This document shows positions 19,643 through 29,212 of a stretch of DNA of 64,000 nucleotides, piece by piece (positions within the stretch are counted from its first letter, which is position 1; each line of letters begins with the position of its first letter). Source of the DNA: Ruminococcus hominis (lineage in GTDB: Bacteria; Bacillota; Clostridia; Lachnospirales; Lachnospiraceae); assembly GCF_014287355.1 (NCBI RefSeq), contig NZ_JACOPE010000001.1:2728001-2792000 (forward strand), written 5' to 3'. The notes beneath the pieces are model-generated. The model searched no databases, was not told the origin of the DNA, and was given only the letters and a program-made list of their open reading frames with translations. The position numbers and the translations under genes were made by a program.

Positions 19643-19781
19643 AATTCTCGAATATCCTCCTTGTGTCTTTTTATTTACCTTATATAGTATCAACTTTTCA
19701 CATAAAAAGAAAGGACATATGGGAACATCTTACAGAAAATTTCCAAGGTTTCAATATGAACTAGTTCTTTTCTCTCGGTCA

Positions 19782-19790
19782 TGCTATAAT
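19782..19790 (+). promoter_or_regulatory. Extended -10 promoter of the methyltransferase-topB unit
   Basis: TGC-TATAAT is a perfect extended -10 element (TGnTATAAT) 57 nt upstream of the ATG at 19847. No good -35 box is visible, as is common for extended -10 promoters. The facing selA start lies at 19642, so this interval holds divergent promoters. Confidence 0.6.
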
Positions 19791-19846
19791 AAGTCCACGA
19801 TAATATTTTAGATTTTATTTCAATAAATTCAGAAAGGATTATATTT

Positions 19847-20707
19847 ATGTGGATTGCAGATAATTGGAAAGATTATGAAGTAATAGATTGTTCAAAAGGT
19901 GAAAAACTAGAGAGATGGGGCGACTATATTTTGGTTCGTCCAGACCCGCAGGTCATCTGGGACACTCCGAAAAATGATTACGGATGGAAGCACCGCAACG
20001 GACATTATCACCGCAGTAAAAAAGGTGGCGGAGAGTGGGAATTCTTTGATCTTCCACAGCAATGGCAGATTCATTACGGTTCTCTGACATTTAACCTGAA
20101 GCCATTCAACTTTAAACATACAGGACTTTTCCCTGAACAGGCAGCAAACTGGGACTGGTTCTCTGATATCATAAAAAAAGCAAACCGTCCTGTAAAGGTA
20201 TTGAACCTTTTTGCATACACAGGAGGAGCTACACTTGCCGCTGCCGCTGCAGGAGCTCAGGTTACTCATGTTGACGCTTCAAAAGGTATGGTCGGATGGG
20301 CTAAAGAGAATGCTGTATCTTCAGGACTTGGCGATGCTCCTATCCGTTGGCTTGTAGACGACTGTGTCAAATTTGTAGAACGTGAGATCCGCCGTGGCAA
20401 TACTTACGATGCCATCATTATGGACCCGCCTTCTTATGGACGTGGCCCAAAAGGCGAGATTTGGAAGATTGAAGACATGATTCATCCATTGATCAAGCTT
20501 TGTACTAAAATCTTATCAAAGGATGCCATTTTCTTCCTTGTGAATTCATATACAACCGGTCTTGCTCCTGCCGTATTAACTTACATGATCGCAACAGAAC
20601 TCAAGGCATGGAACGGACACGTAGAATCTCAGGAAATCGGACTCCCGGTTAAAAACACCGGTCTGGTACTTCCTTGCGGAGCATCCGGACGCTGGCAGAG
20701 AGATTAA
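19847..20707 (+). CDS. RlmI/COG1092-like SAM-dependent methyltransferase
   Basis: A 286-aa class I methyltransferase of the RlmI/RlmK-like group, which methylates rRNA in characterised members. The SAM-binding motif is VLNLFAYTGGATLAAAAAGA (about residues 118-137), an acidic HVDASKG motif follows, and the catalytic-type MDPPSYGRGPKGE lies near residue 195. It lacks the N-terminal PUA domain of full-length RlmI, so the exact substrate is uncertain. topB follows 26 nt downstream. Confidence 0.85.
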   Translation: MWIADNWKDYEVIDCSKGEKLERWGDYILVRPDPQVIWDTPKNDYGWKHRNGHYHRSKKGGGEWEFFDLPQQWQIHYGSLTFNLKPFNFKHTGLFPEQAANWDWFSDIIKKANRPVKVLNLFAYTGGATLAAAAAGAQVTHVDASKGMVGWAKENAVSSGLGDAPIRWLVDDCVKFVEREIRRGNTYDAIIMDPPSYGRGPKGEIWKIEDMIHPLIKLCTKILSKDAIFFLVNSYTTGLAPAVLTYMIATELKAWNGHVESQEIGLPVKNTGLVLPCGASGRWQRD

Positions 20708-20733
20708 ATACTATTTATTCAGGAGATTTACTC

Positions 20734-22935
20734 ATGAGCAAACACTTAGTAATTGCAGAAAAACCTTCAGTAGCGCGGGATATTGCCCGCGTTCTTCACT
20801 GTAATAAGAAAACCAATAATTATATTGAAGGAAATGATTATGTTGTAACCTGGGCACTTGGCCATCTTGTCACATTGGCAGACCCGGAAGAATATGGAAA
20901 AGAATATCAAACATGGAGTATGGATACTTTACCGATGCTCCCAAAGCACTGGAAACTGGTAGTCATCAAGCAGACCGGAAAACAGTATCATGCAATCAAG
21001 GATCTCATTTACCGAAAAGATATCAGCGACATCATTATCGCTACAGATGCCGGACGTGAAGGCGAACTTGTTGCCCGCTGGATTCTTGAGAAAGCAAACA
21101 ATAAAAAACCACTAAAGAGACTCTGGATTTCTTCCGTTACAGATAAGGCCATTCTGGATGGATTTGCCCACCTTAAACCAGGAAAAAGCTACGAGCCGCT
21201 TTATCACGCAGCTGTCGCACGTGCTGAATCCGACTGGATCGTTGGCATCAATGCCACACGTGCACTGACATGTAAATATAATGCCCAGCTCTCCTGCGGC
21301 CGCGTCCAGACACCTACACTTGCCATGATTGCTGCCAGAGAACAGGAAATCCACTCTTTCAAGCCAAAATCCTACTACGGATTAAAAGCCATTGCAGACG
21401 GAATCACATTTACATGGACGGATAAAAAGTCGCATTCTCCTCGCACTTTTGACAAGGAAAGATTACAGAAACTCCAATCTTCCGGGAAAAATGATTTCGT
21501 GATTACAGATATTCAGAAAAAGGAAAAACATTCTTTCTCACCGGCACTTTATGACCTGACTGCATTACAGCAAGAAGCGAATCAGCGCTATGGTTATTCC
21601 GCAAAGCAAACGCTAAATATCATGCAGCGGCTCTACGAGAATCACAAGGTTCTTACTTATCCAAGAACAGATTCCCGTTACCTGACCGAAGATATGGTTG
21701 GCACATTAAAAGAGCGTCTTCAGTCCTGTGCTGTCGGACCTTACAAACGCGTTGCTTTAAAGCTCGCAAACAAACCGATCAAGGCAAATAAATCTTTTGT
21801 AAATAATAAAAAAGTAAGTGACCATCATGCGATCATTCCAACTGAACAATTTGTACAGCTGGAAAATATGAGCAACGAAGAGCGTAAAATTTATGATATG
21901 GTCGTGCGTCGTTTCCTTGCCGTTCTTTGCCCGGCTTCCGAATACGAAGACACCACCGTCACCGCTTCATACAATAATGAAACATTTCTCGCAAAAGGAA
22001 CTATTTACAAGACTCCTGGCTGGCGCGAGGTTTATGAAGACAGCAATTATTCTGATGTCGACTGTGACGAAGAAGAACTTCCTATGCAGGCTGCCTCAGA
22101 TTCCTTAATGAAATTAAAATCCGGCATGCAGCTTTGTGTAAAAACATTTGCCATTACAGAAGGAAAAACAAAGCCACCTGCATATTTTACAGAAGGTACT
22201 TTAATTGCCGCAATGGAAAATCCGGTGAAATATCTCGCAAACCGAGATAAAACAATCGTAAAAACGCTCGGTGAGACCGGTGGACTTGGAACAGTTGCAA
22301 CCAGAGCCGATATCATCGAAAAGCTATTTAACAGTTTTCTCATGGAGAAAAAGGGAAATGAAATCCACATCACTTCTAAAGGGAAACAGCTTTTGGAACT
22401 TGTACCTGAAGATTTGAAGAAACCTGAACTTACAGCATCCTGGGAATTACGCCTTCAGGCTATAGCCAAAGGAACTCAGTCTGACAAACAATTTATGGAT
22501 GAAATACAGAATTATACAAAACAGTTGATTTCTGAGATCAAATCTGCCAACGGAACCTTCCGCCACGATAATATGACTCGTACAAAATGTCCTGAATGCG
22601 GAAAATTTATGCTGGAGGTAAATGGAAAACATGGTAAGATGCTCGTGTGTCAGGATCGTGAATGTGGCCACCGCGAAACCATTTCCCAGCATACAAACGC
22701 CCGATGTCCTGTATGCCATAAGAAAATGGATTTAATCGGAAAAGGAGATGGACAGCGATTTGTCTGTGTATGCGGTCACAAAGAAAAGCTAAGTGCCTTT
22801 GAAGAACGCAAAAAGAAAGAGGGAAAAGGTGCCAACAAACGAGATGTAAATCAGTATTTAAAAAAGCAGGCAAAAGAAGCAAAAGAGCCAATCAATAACG
22901 CATTTGCGGAAGCATTTGCAAAATTGAAGCTGTGA
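20734..22935 (+). CDS. topB: DNA topoisomerase III
   Basis: A type IA topoisomerase of 733 aa that decatenates DNA by passing single strands. It has the Toprim domain at the N-terminus (HLVIAEKPSVARDIARV; DAGREGEL near residue 105), the catalytic tyrosine in VLTYPRTDSRYL (about residue 310) and a C-terminal pair of cysteine zinc ribbons (CPECGKF and CPVCHKKM). The ATG at 20734 (MSKHLVIAEK) has AGGAG upstream; the frame open from 20674 overlaps the methyltransferase. Confidence 0.95.
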   Translation: MSKHLVIAEKPSVARDIARVLHCNKKTNNYIEGNDYVVTWALGHLVTLADPEEYGKEYQTWSMDTLPMLPKHWKLVVIKQTGKQYHAIKDLIYRKDISDIIIATDAGREGELVARWILEKANNKKPLKRLWISSVTDKAILDGFAHLKPGKSYEPLYHAAVARAESDWIVGINATRALTCKYNAQLSCGRVQTPTLAMIAAREQEIHSFKPKSYYGLKAIADGITFTWTDKKSHSPRTFDKERLQKLQSSGKNDFVITDIQKKEKHSFSPALYDLTALQQEANQRYGYSAKQTLNIMQRLYENHKVLTYPRTDSRYLTEDMVGTLKERLQSCAVGPYKRVALKLANKPIKANKSFVNNKKVSDHHAIIPTEQFVQLENMSNEERKIYDMVVRRFLAVLCPASEYEDTTVTASYNNETFLAKGTIYKTPGWREVYEDSNYSDVDCDEEELPMQAASDSLMKLKSGMQLCVKTFAITEGKTKPPAYFTEGTLIAAMENPVKYLANRDKTIVKTLGETGGLGTVATRADIIEKLFNSFLMEKKGNEIHITSKGKQLLELVPEDLKKPELTASWELRLQAIAKGTQSDKQFMDEIQNYTKQLISEIKSANGTFRHDNMTRTKCPECGKFMLEVNGKHGKMLVCQDRECGHRETISQHTNARCPVCHKKMDLIGKGDGQRFVCVCGHKEKLSAFEERKKKEGKGANKRDVNQYLKKQAKEAKEPINNAFAEAFAKLKL

Positions 22936-22958
22936 TATTGACTACATTTTATCAATTG

Positions 22959-22987
22959 TTGACTTTGCCAAATTCAGTCCATATAAT
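22959..22987 (+). promoter_or_regulatory. Sigma-A promoter of hydG-hydF
   Basis: TTGACT (22959-22964), a 17-nt spacer and TATAAT (22982-22987) lie 55 nt upstream of the hydG ATG. Together with GGGGGC near the start codon this gives the hydG-hydF pair its own transcription start. Confidence 0.8.
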
Positions 22988-23041
22988 CAAATTTAAGAGA
23001 CATTTTTACAATAACGTCGCGACTACTAAGGGGGCTATACT

Positions 23042-24463
23042 ATGTATGACGTAAATTCAAAACATGCTGATGACTTTATCAATCACGAGGAGATTTTAGA
23101 CACACTTGCCTATGCAGACGAGAACAAGCACAACGAGGCTCTGATTAACTCTTTGATTGAGAAGGCAAAGCTTAGAAAAGGACTGTCACACCGAGAAGCG
23201 TCTGTTCTTCTTGCTTGTGATATTGAAGAAAAAAATCAGGAGATTTATAAACTGGCTGAACAGATCAAGAAAGATTTTTATGGAAATCGTATCGTTATGT
23301 TTGCGCCGCTTTATTTATCAAATTATTGTGTCAATGGCTGCACCTACTGTCCGTATCATATGAAGAACAAGCATATTGCAAGAAAGAAGCTTACTCAGGA
23401 TGAGATCCGCAAGGAAGTGATTGCTCTGCAGGATATGGGACACAAGCGTCTGGCTTTAGAAGCCGGAGAAGATCCGGTACATAACACAATGGATTATTAT
23501 CTGGAATGTATTAAGACTATCTATAGCATTAAGCATAAGAATGGTGCTATCCGTCGTGTCAATATCAATATTGCGGCAACAACTGTTGACAATTACCGCT
23601 TGTTGAAAGAAGCCGGCATCGGAACTTATATCTTATTCCAGGAAACTTATCATAAAGAGAGCTATCTGGAATTGCATCCGACAGGACCAAAACATGATTA
23701 TGACTACCACACAGAGGCTATGGATCGTGCTATGGAAGGTGGCATTGACGATGTCGGAATCGGTGTACTCTTTGGCCTGGACAAATATCGTTACGAATTT
23801 GCAGGTCTTTTAATGCATGCTGAACACCTTGAAGCAGCATTTGGGGTTGGACCTCATACGATCAGTGTTCCTCGACTCCGTCATGCAGATGATATTGATG
23901 CAGATTCTTTTGATAACGGAATTGATGACGATACATTTGCCAAGATCGTTGCCTGCATCCGAATTGCCGTACCTTACACAGGTATGATTATTTCTACAAG
24001 AGAAAGTCAGAAGACAAGAGAACGTGTTCTTCATCTCGGTGTCTCTCAGATCAGTGGCGGTTCTAAGACAAGTGTCGGCGGCTATGCTGAGCCGGAACCG
24101 GACGATGCCAAATCAGAACAGTTTGACGTCAGCGATACACGTACATTGGACGAAGTTGTCAAATGGCTGATGGAACTTGGCTATATTCCAAGCTTCTGTA
24201 CTGCATGTTATCGCGAAGGACGTACCGGTGACCGTTTTATGTCACTGTGCAAGAGTGGACAGATTCAGAACTGCTGCCATCCGAATGCATTGATGACATT
24301 GAAAGAATATTTAATGGATTATGCAAGTCCTGCCACCAAAGCAATCGGTGATAAACTTATTGAAAGAGAAGTGTTCAATGTACCAAACGAAAAAGCTCGT
24401 GCAGTTGTGCGTGAAAATCTCCGATTGATTGAAGAAAATAATCGCCGCGATTTCCGTTTTTAG
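23042..24463 (+). CDS. hydG: [FeFe]-hydrogenase H-cluster maturation radical SAM enzyme HydG
   Basis: HydG cleaves tyrosine to give CO and cyanide ligands and builds the Fe(CO)2(CN) synthon of the H-cluster. The 473-aa protein has the radical SAM motif C-x3-C-x2-C (CVNGCTYC, about residues 97-104) and C-terminal cysteines binding the auxiliary cluster (CTACYREGRTGDRFM). It is followed 10 nt later by hydF. hydE and the hydrogenase itself are not in the window. Confidence 0.96.
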   Translation: MYDVNSKHADDFINHEEILDTLAYADENKHNEALINSLIEKAKLRKGLSHREASVLLACDIEEKNQEIYKLAEQIKKDFYGNRIVMFAPLYLSNYCVNGCTYCPYHMKNKHIARKKLTQDEIRKEVIALQDMGHKRLALEAGEDPVHNTMDYYLECIKTIYSIKHKNGAIRRVNINIAATTVDNYRLLKEAGIGTYILFQETYHKESYLELHPTGPKHDYDYHTEAMDRAMEGGIDDVGIGVLFGLDKYRYEFAGLLMHAEHLEAAFGVGPHTISVPRLRHADDIDADSFDNGIDDDTFAKIVACIRIAVPYTGMIISTRESQKTRERVLHLGVSQISGGSKTSVGGYAEPEPDDAKSEQFDVSDTRTLDEVVKWLMELGYIPSFCTACYREGRTGDRFMSLCKSGQIQNCCHPNALMTLKEYLMDYASPATKAIGDKLIEREVFNVPNEKARAVVRENLRLIEENNRRDFRF

Positions 24464-24473
24464 GAGAATTATT

Positions 24474-25673
24474 ATGAGTTTAAATGCAACACCTTCTTCC
24501 AACCGTATCCATATTGGAATTTTTGGCAGACGCAACGCCGGAAAATCCAGCATTATCAATGCAATCACAGGACAGAATCTGGCCATCGTATCAGATGTAA
24601 AAGGTACTACTACAGATCCTGTCCTCAAGGCTATGGAACTGTTACCTCTCGGTCCTGTGGTTATTATCGATACTCCCGGACTTGATGATATCGGGGAACT
24701 CGGAGAACTTCGAATCCAAAAAGCATATCAGATGCTAAACAAAACCGATATCGCTGTTCTTGTTATCGACAGCACTCTCGGTGCCACGGTTGAAGATTTA
24801 AATATTCTTACTCGAATTATAGATAAACACATACCCTATATTGTTGTATGGAATAAGTGTGATATATCCAAAACTGATGTGCCATCCTCACTGCCAGATA
24901 CCGTTTCTCCGAAACAATGTATCTCTGTCAGTGCGAAAACAAATACGAATATCCACGAACTAAAAGAATTAATTGCCGCACAGCTTCCTCAAACTATAAA
25001 TGAGAAACACATCGTTGGTGATTTAATAAAACCTCTGGATACTGTGGTTCTGGTTATCCCGATTGATTCCTCTGCTCCTAAGGGAAGATTAATTCTCCCA
25101 CAGCAGCAAACCATTCGCGATCTGCTAGAATCCAATGCAATTTCTATCGTAGTAAAAGAAACTGAATTAGAGGACACACTCAAAAAGTTGCCAGCTCCTC
25201 CACAGCTTGTCATCACAGATAGTCAGGCATTCAAAAAAGTAGCTGCAATCGTACCAAAAGATGTACCTCTCACTTCATTTTCAATTTTGTTTGCACGATA
25301 TAAAGGCAATTTGAAAACAGTCGTAAACGGAGCACACACATTAGATTCTCTGCTAGATGAAGACATCCTTCTCATATCAGAAGGATGCACACATCACAGA
25401 CAATGCGAAGATATCGGTACGGTCAAACTGCCAAACTGGATTCGAAGCTATACCGGCAAAGATATTCAATTTGAATTCACAAGTGGAACGGAATTTCCAA
25501 CAGATTTAAGTAAATATCGTATGATCATTCATTGTGGTGGATGTACACTAAATGAAAGAGAAATGAAATACCGGCTGCAATGTGCCGAAGATCAGAATAT
25601 TCCTATTACCAATTACGGAACAGCGATTGCACATATGAATGGGATATTAGAGCGAAGTATTGAATTTTTTTGA
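24474..25673 (+). CDS. hydF: [FeFe]-hydrogenase maturation GTPase HydF
   Basis: HydF is the scaffold on which the 2Fe subcluster is assembled before transfer to the hydrogenase. The 399-aa product has a GTPase domain with P-loop GRRNAGKSS (about residues 17-25), DTPGLDD and a WNKCD motif (NKxD-like). The C-terminal FeS domain has CTHHRQC and HCGGCTLNEREM. The ATG at 24474 has AGGAG upstream; the open frame from 24429 overlaps hydG. Its stop is 7 nt from a palindromic repeat that probably acts as terminator. Confidence 0.95.
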   Translation: MSLNATPSSNRIHIGIFGRRNAGKSSIINAITGQNLAIVSDVKGTTTDPVLKAMELLPLGPVVIIDTPGLDDIGELGELRIQKAYQMLNKTDIAVLVIDSTLGATVEDLNILTRIIDKHIPYIVVWNKCDISKTDVPSSLPDTVSPKQCISVSAKTNTNIHELKELIAAQLPQTINEKHIVGDLIKPLDTVVLVIPIDSSAPKGRLILPQQQTIRDLLESNAISIVVKETELEDTLKKLPAPPQLVITDSQAFKKVAAIVPKDVPLTSFSILFARYKGNLKTVVNGAHTLDSLLDEDILLISEGCTHHRQCEDIGTVKLPNWIRSYTGKDIQFEFTSGTEFPTDLSKYRMIIHCGGCTLNEREMKYRLQCAEDQNIPITNYGTAIAHMNGILERSIEFF

Positions 25674-25680
25674 GGTCAGG

Positions 25681-25749
25681 GGTGCCGGTTGGGGACGGGG
25701 GTTAATGGCTCTTTTTGGCAAGCCAAAAAGAGCCATTAACCCCCGTCCC
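25681..25749. repeat. Palindromic 3'-end repeat R1
   Basis: GGTGCCGGTTGGGGACGGGG starts the repeat, and arms from 25692 pair with arms ending at 25749 around the tip GGCAAGCC. It lies directly after hydF. The IS4-family copy 1 is inserted at its right edge. The repeat supplies the 9-bp target duplication CCCCGTCCC. Confidence 0.9.
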
Positions 25750-27394
25750 AATAACATTTAGTTAAGCTTTTTTCATCATAGTATGAACCTATTGAAGTTC
25801 TCTTCCCTAAGCTTTTAAAAAGTATTATTATCATAAAAGTAGATGATTTTTATAAGAAAATATTTTTTTGCACCATAATCAGGCAGAGCCTTGCTTCTGC
25901 CTGATTAATACAATATAATATATCTTGTGTTAAGCTCTATTGTTTAACGGCTTTACAGTTTGTGATCTGACCTGTCGAGCGGTCTGTTGTTTCACCCTAA
26001 TAGCTGTTTGATGTCGTAGCATTAGAGCTTTTACTATATCATTCGTCATTCGATGTTTTATGAATCTTCGTGCAATAGGAAGAACATCTTCAAAGGATAT
26101 TTTGTATTCATATTTCCTTTTTTTCTTTCCTTGCTCTTTCTTTTTTTCTTCTGTAGCAAAGGTGTGAAGAAGTGAGGCAAAGTTATACATAATAAGTTTT
26201 GCATATACTTCTTGAATAATCAGTTCCCGATTAACCGAATGTAAATACACTAGTGAAAGCGCATATTTTAAGCGTCGGAAAGAAGTTTCAATAGACCATC
26301 TTTTCCAGTAAAGTTCTCGTAGATCCAGTGCAGAAAAATTTTTTAATGGTAAATTAGAAATCAAATATTCGTAGTTTCCATTTTCAAGTTGTATACAGGT
26401 GCATCGAATTTTCATGGTATATACACTTTTCTTATCATCAATCGGAATCGGCTCGAAGGTTCTTTTATTTTTTACTATTTTCATTTTATCCCCATGACAA
26501 AGATGCTTGTTTTTTTTCGATCTTGTTACGTCCAAAACAATCTCTCTATCTGATTCTGTTTCAGCTGGCAAAATATCTTTCAGAAAAGCAGATGGTGCAG
26601 ACGGAGATTTCCAGCGAATGAGAAAAAATTTCTTTTTTTCAATTAAATGAGCCATTGTGTTTAGCGAGGCATATCCTCTATCTGCGATAAGTATCGTATT
26701 TTCTGGCAGATTACAGTGATCGACCATATGACAGAAAGCCTGTGTTTCATTCATTTTAGGGCGTGGTTGGGTAACAGCAGTAATATACCTGTTTTCACAG
26801 ATATCAAACAAAGTGTTCAAATGCATCTGAAAAAACACATTGTCACTTCGAGCCTGTTTTATACGATATTCAAAATCATTTTTATTAGTAGGAAGATTAA
26901 TATCAGAACCATCTACTGCAACAAGATGAAACCCTTTATACGTTTTGGTAAAAGGAATTTTTTCATTAAAAGATTTTAAAAGATACGGGAAAAAATCAGC
27001 AATTAGTTTTTTTCGCTGTTGTGTGAAAGCTGATTTAGATGGAACTTTCTTGTTTTGGGACATAAAAAAGTTAAATAATTCTGTATTTGTCCTATTCATG
27101 GTGAGGCAGAGAGTAGATTTTACCGTGTCAGAAAAAGGACAGAGTCTGTGTCTGGTCATATCTGAACCTGGAGTATTAACATACAAATGAATATTTTTCT
27201 CTGCTGTTTCAAGAACAGAGAAGAAACGTTTTCGAATAGTTGCTGGTGTCATGTACATGTGTGGTACCTCCTTGAAGTAAAAATATATCTAACTTCAAAG
27301 GGCACCTTACTGATTATAATAATCAGTAAGGTGCCGCACATTTTTACGATTTTGTCAACTATTAATTGAAAAAAGCTTAACTAAATGTTATTGA
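25750..27394 (-). mobile_element. IS4-family insertion sequence, copy 1
   Basis: A complete 1645-bp element. The terminal inverted repeat of about 26 bp begins AATAACATTTAGTTAAGC; the right end has two extra bases (GA). It is flanked by CCCCGTCCC at 25741-25749 and 27395-27403, a 9-bp target duplication within the palindromic repeat R1/R2. It carries one transposase gene. A second copy in opposite orientation lies at 37712-39357 and differs by at least one base pair in the non-coding end. Confidence 0.92.
25930..27258 (-). CDS. IS4-family transposase (copy 1)
   Basis: A 442-aa DDE transposase. The first D is in VAVDGSDINLP (about residue 116), the second in ILIADRGYA, and the YWKRWSIETSFRRLKYAL block provides the Y-x2-R-x3-E-x6-K signature of IS4 transposases. 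The frame is intact and its translation equals that of copy 2, so the element could be active. The ribosome-binding site GGAGG is just upstream of ATG 27258. Confidence 0.95.
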   Translation of the reverse strand: MYMTPATIRKRFFSVLETAEKNIHLYVNTPGSDMTRHRLCPFSDTVKSTLCLTMNRTNTELFNFFMSQNKKVPSKSAFTQQRKKLIADFFPYLLKSFNEKIPFTKTYKGFHLVAVDGSDINLPTNKNDFEYRIKQARSDNVFFQMHLNTLFDICENRYITAVTQPRPKMNETQAFCHMVDHCNLPENTILIADRGYASLNTMAHLIEKKKFFLIRWKSPSAPSAFLKDILPAETESDREIVLDVTRSKKNKHLCHGDKMKIVKNKRTFEPIPIDDKKSVYTMKIRCTCIQLENGNYEYLISNLPLKNFSALDLRELYWKRWSIETSFRRLKYALSLVYLHSVNRELIIQEVYAKLIMYNFASLLHTFATEEKKKEQGKKKRKYEYKISFEDVLPIARRFIKHRMTNDIVKALMLRHQTAIRVKQQTARQVRSQTVKPLNNRA

Positions 27395-27436
27395 CCCCGT
27401 CCCCAATGGTCTCTAAACTCCGTCCCTATTTGGTCT
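27395..27436. repeat. Palindromic 3'-end repeat R2, degenerate half
   Basis: On the minus strand this reads ACCAAATAGGGACGGAGTTT, then a CATTGGGGACGGGG end cut by IS copy 1. It begins at the stop codon of the lipoprotein gene. It lacks a second arm. The AAATAGGGACGGAGTTT boundary recurs in R3, and its ACCAAATAGGGACG part in R4. Confidence 0.8.
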
Positions 27437-28932
27437 CAGTAATCAATATATCCATCAATTGGTCTTGTATACATGCTATCATCTGTCACAAGCTTGAATC
27501 TGTCATCTGCATATTTATCACTCCACCCATTTGTAGCTTTATATATTTTATCTTTCTCCGTATCATAAATTCTCTCAAAACCAAGCGTTGCATCGCTCTG
27601 CTTCTGACGAATAATATCATCGCTTGTATTTCTTGTTTCCCAGGAAGACATAATCATATCAGATGTATCACTCAATGTCTGACTTAGCTGTCTGGAATTC
27701 GCCACTGTCTCATTGCTCTGTGCAATCGCATTACTGACAAAAGCATCTGTAAAGTCGATACTAGCAAGGCACTGACACAAAATACTTTCCCAGTCAATAA
27801 AACTGTTTTCTTCTGCAGTGACTGCCATGATATTGTACGCCATATAATAACCTGTATCAAATCCAAACATCCACGATGCATCCTGCAGATTTCCTGAAAA
27901 ATCTACAACATCCGCCGTAAACATTCCTTCTCCTCTTCTTCCGCTTTCATCCGTGAAACTTGCACGTAGCAATGCAGGATTAATTGCAATAGATTTCATA
28001 TCCGAATTACTTTCAAACGCCTCCATCACAGTAAAATCATGGAACCTTGGAAATGTATATCCATAATAAGATGGTTCATCTTTCTCCGCAAACGATGCAT
28101 AGCTTGAGAAAATCTGATAGAAATTTTCTGTGGACGGATTCTCCAACGCCGGTGCGTCTGCCATAATATAATAGTTTCCGCCATACATTTGCTGGGATTG
28201 TTCATAATAACTTCTGCTATTCGGATCATGCATCAGTGGCATTGCTTTTAAAAGTACAAATACTTGATTGACCGGGTTCTGTGGATCGTATGCACAAAGA
28301 CTAAAGGCCATCCCATCACCTCCGGAATTTACCACCCAGCCTGTTGGAAGTTTCATACTGAATTCTGAAGTCTGATGATCTTCCAATACGACCTGTTCTG
28401 CCGCTGTAGGAATAACTTTAATTTTCTCTTGCTGCGATTCTTCTTTCTTCTGATAATCTTCCATCTGACCTTTTACCTCTCCTTGTGCGTTCTCACTTGA
28501 CGAGATTTCTTTTGCAATTTTCCATAGTTCCTCATCGCCTTGAACATAATAAGCATCATTTCCAATTACCAGATGGTGCTGATTGAACGCAAATGTAAAT
28601 GCCTGCGCTGTTCGCAGAGTAAAAATAAAAATATCATCATAATCAGATGCTCTCTCTTCTGTCTTTTCCAATACTTCCACTTTACAAAGTGCCTGAAATA
28701 GTTTGTTGATCTGCTTTTTGTCTTCCAGAATAAATTTTTCCGACACCTCATGGTTCTTCTGATAAATCATTGTTACAATTTCTGATGCATCAAAGGACTC
28801 TGCAAAGTTCTGGACTTCCAGATCATAGCATGAAAAAATCTCTTTTCCCGCTGATTTTGTTTTTTCACTTCCACAAGCACATACAGAAACTACCATAATT
28901 GCTGCTAAACTCAATGCAATAAACTTTTTCAT
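27436..28932 (-). CDS. Predicted lipoprotein of unknown function
   Basis: A 498-aa secreted protein. The N-terminus is a lipoprotein signal (MKKFIALSLAAIMVVSVCAC, lipid-modified cysteine about residue 20), so it is anchored outside the membrane. A K/E/Q-rich linker near residues 150-180 is followed by a mixed soluble domain with ELPTGWVV-like strand patterns. I do not recognise the family. It stands alone on the minus strand between IS copy 1 and the GH2 gene. Confidence 0.8.
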   Translation of the reverse strand: MKKFIALSLAAIMVVSVCACGSEKTKSAGKEIFSCYDLEVQNFAESFDASEIVTMIYQKNHEVSEKFILEDKKQINKLFQALCKVEVLEKTEERASDYDDIFIFTLRTAQAFTFAFNQHHLVIGNDAYYVQGDEELWKIAKEISSSENAQGEVKGQMEDYQKKEESQQEKIKVIPTAAEQVVLEDHQTSEFSMKLPTGWVVNSGGDGMAFSLCAYDPQNPVNQVFVLLKAMPLMHDPNSRSYYEQSQQMYGGNYYIMADAPALENPSTENFYQIFSSYASFAEKDEPSYYGYTFPRFHDFTVMEAFESNSDMKSIAINPALLRASFTDESGRRGEGMFTADVVDFSGNLQDASWMFGFDTGYYMAYNIMAVTAEENSFIDWESILCQCLASIDFTDAFVSNAIAQSNETVANSRQLSQTLSDTSDMIMSSWETRNTSDDIIRQKQSDATLGFERIYDTEKDKIYKATNGWSDKYADDRFKLVTDDSMYTRPIDGYIDY

Positions 28933-29095
28933 TTTGCTCGTCCTCCCTCTTTCATGATTGGGCCAATAACGTATTTCTTACACGGTCTTATCTCAACCTC
29001 TTTACCTTATAAATATCTACAATCATTAATTAAATATATATAAGGGAAGTCCGCCAAAATAAAAAAGAAACAAATTTCTTTCCTTCGAAGTTAAA

Positions 29096-29203
29096 TAGGG
29101 ACGGAGTTTTCTGGCTTTTTTGCTCGAAGGCCAGTTGGGGACGGGGTTTAATGGCTCTTTTGGGCAAGCCTAAAAGAGCCATTAAACCCCGTCCCCAACT
29201 GGC
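29096..29203. repeat. Palindromic 3'-end repeat R3
   Basis: A left unit AAATAGGGACGGAGTTTTC... is followed by a perfect 32-bp hairpin (29130-29161 with 29172-29203) around a 10-nt loop. Its arms begin GCCAGTTGGGGACGGGG. The hairpin ends 10 nt from the GH2 stop codon and probably terminates that operon. Confidence 0.92.
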
Positions 29204-29212
29204 ACTATGGTA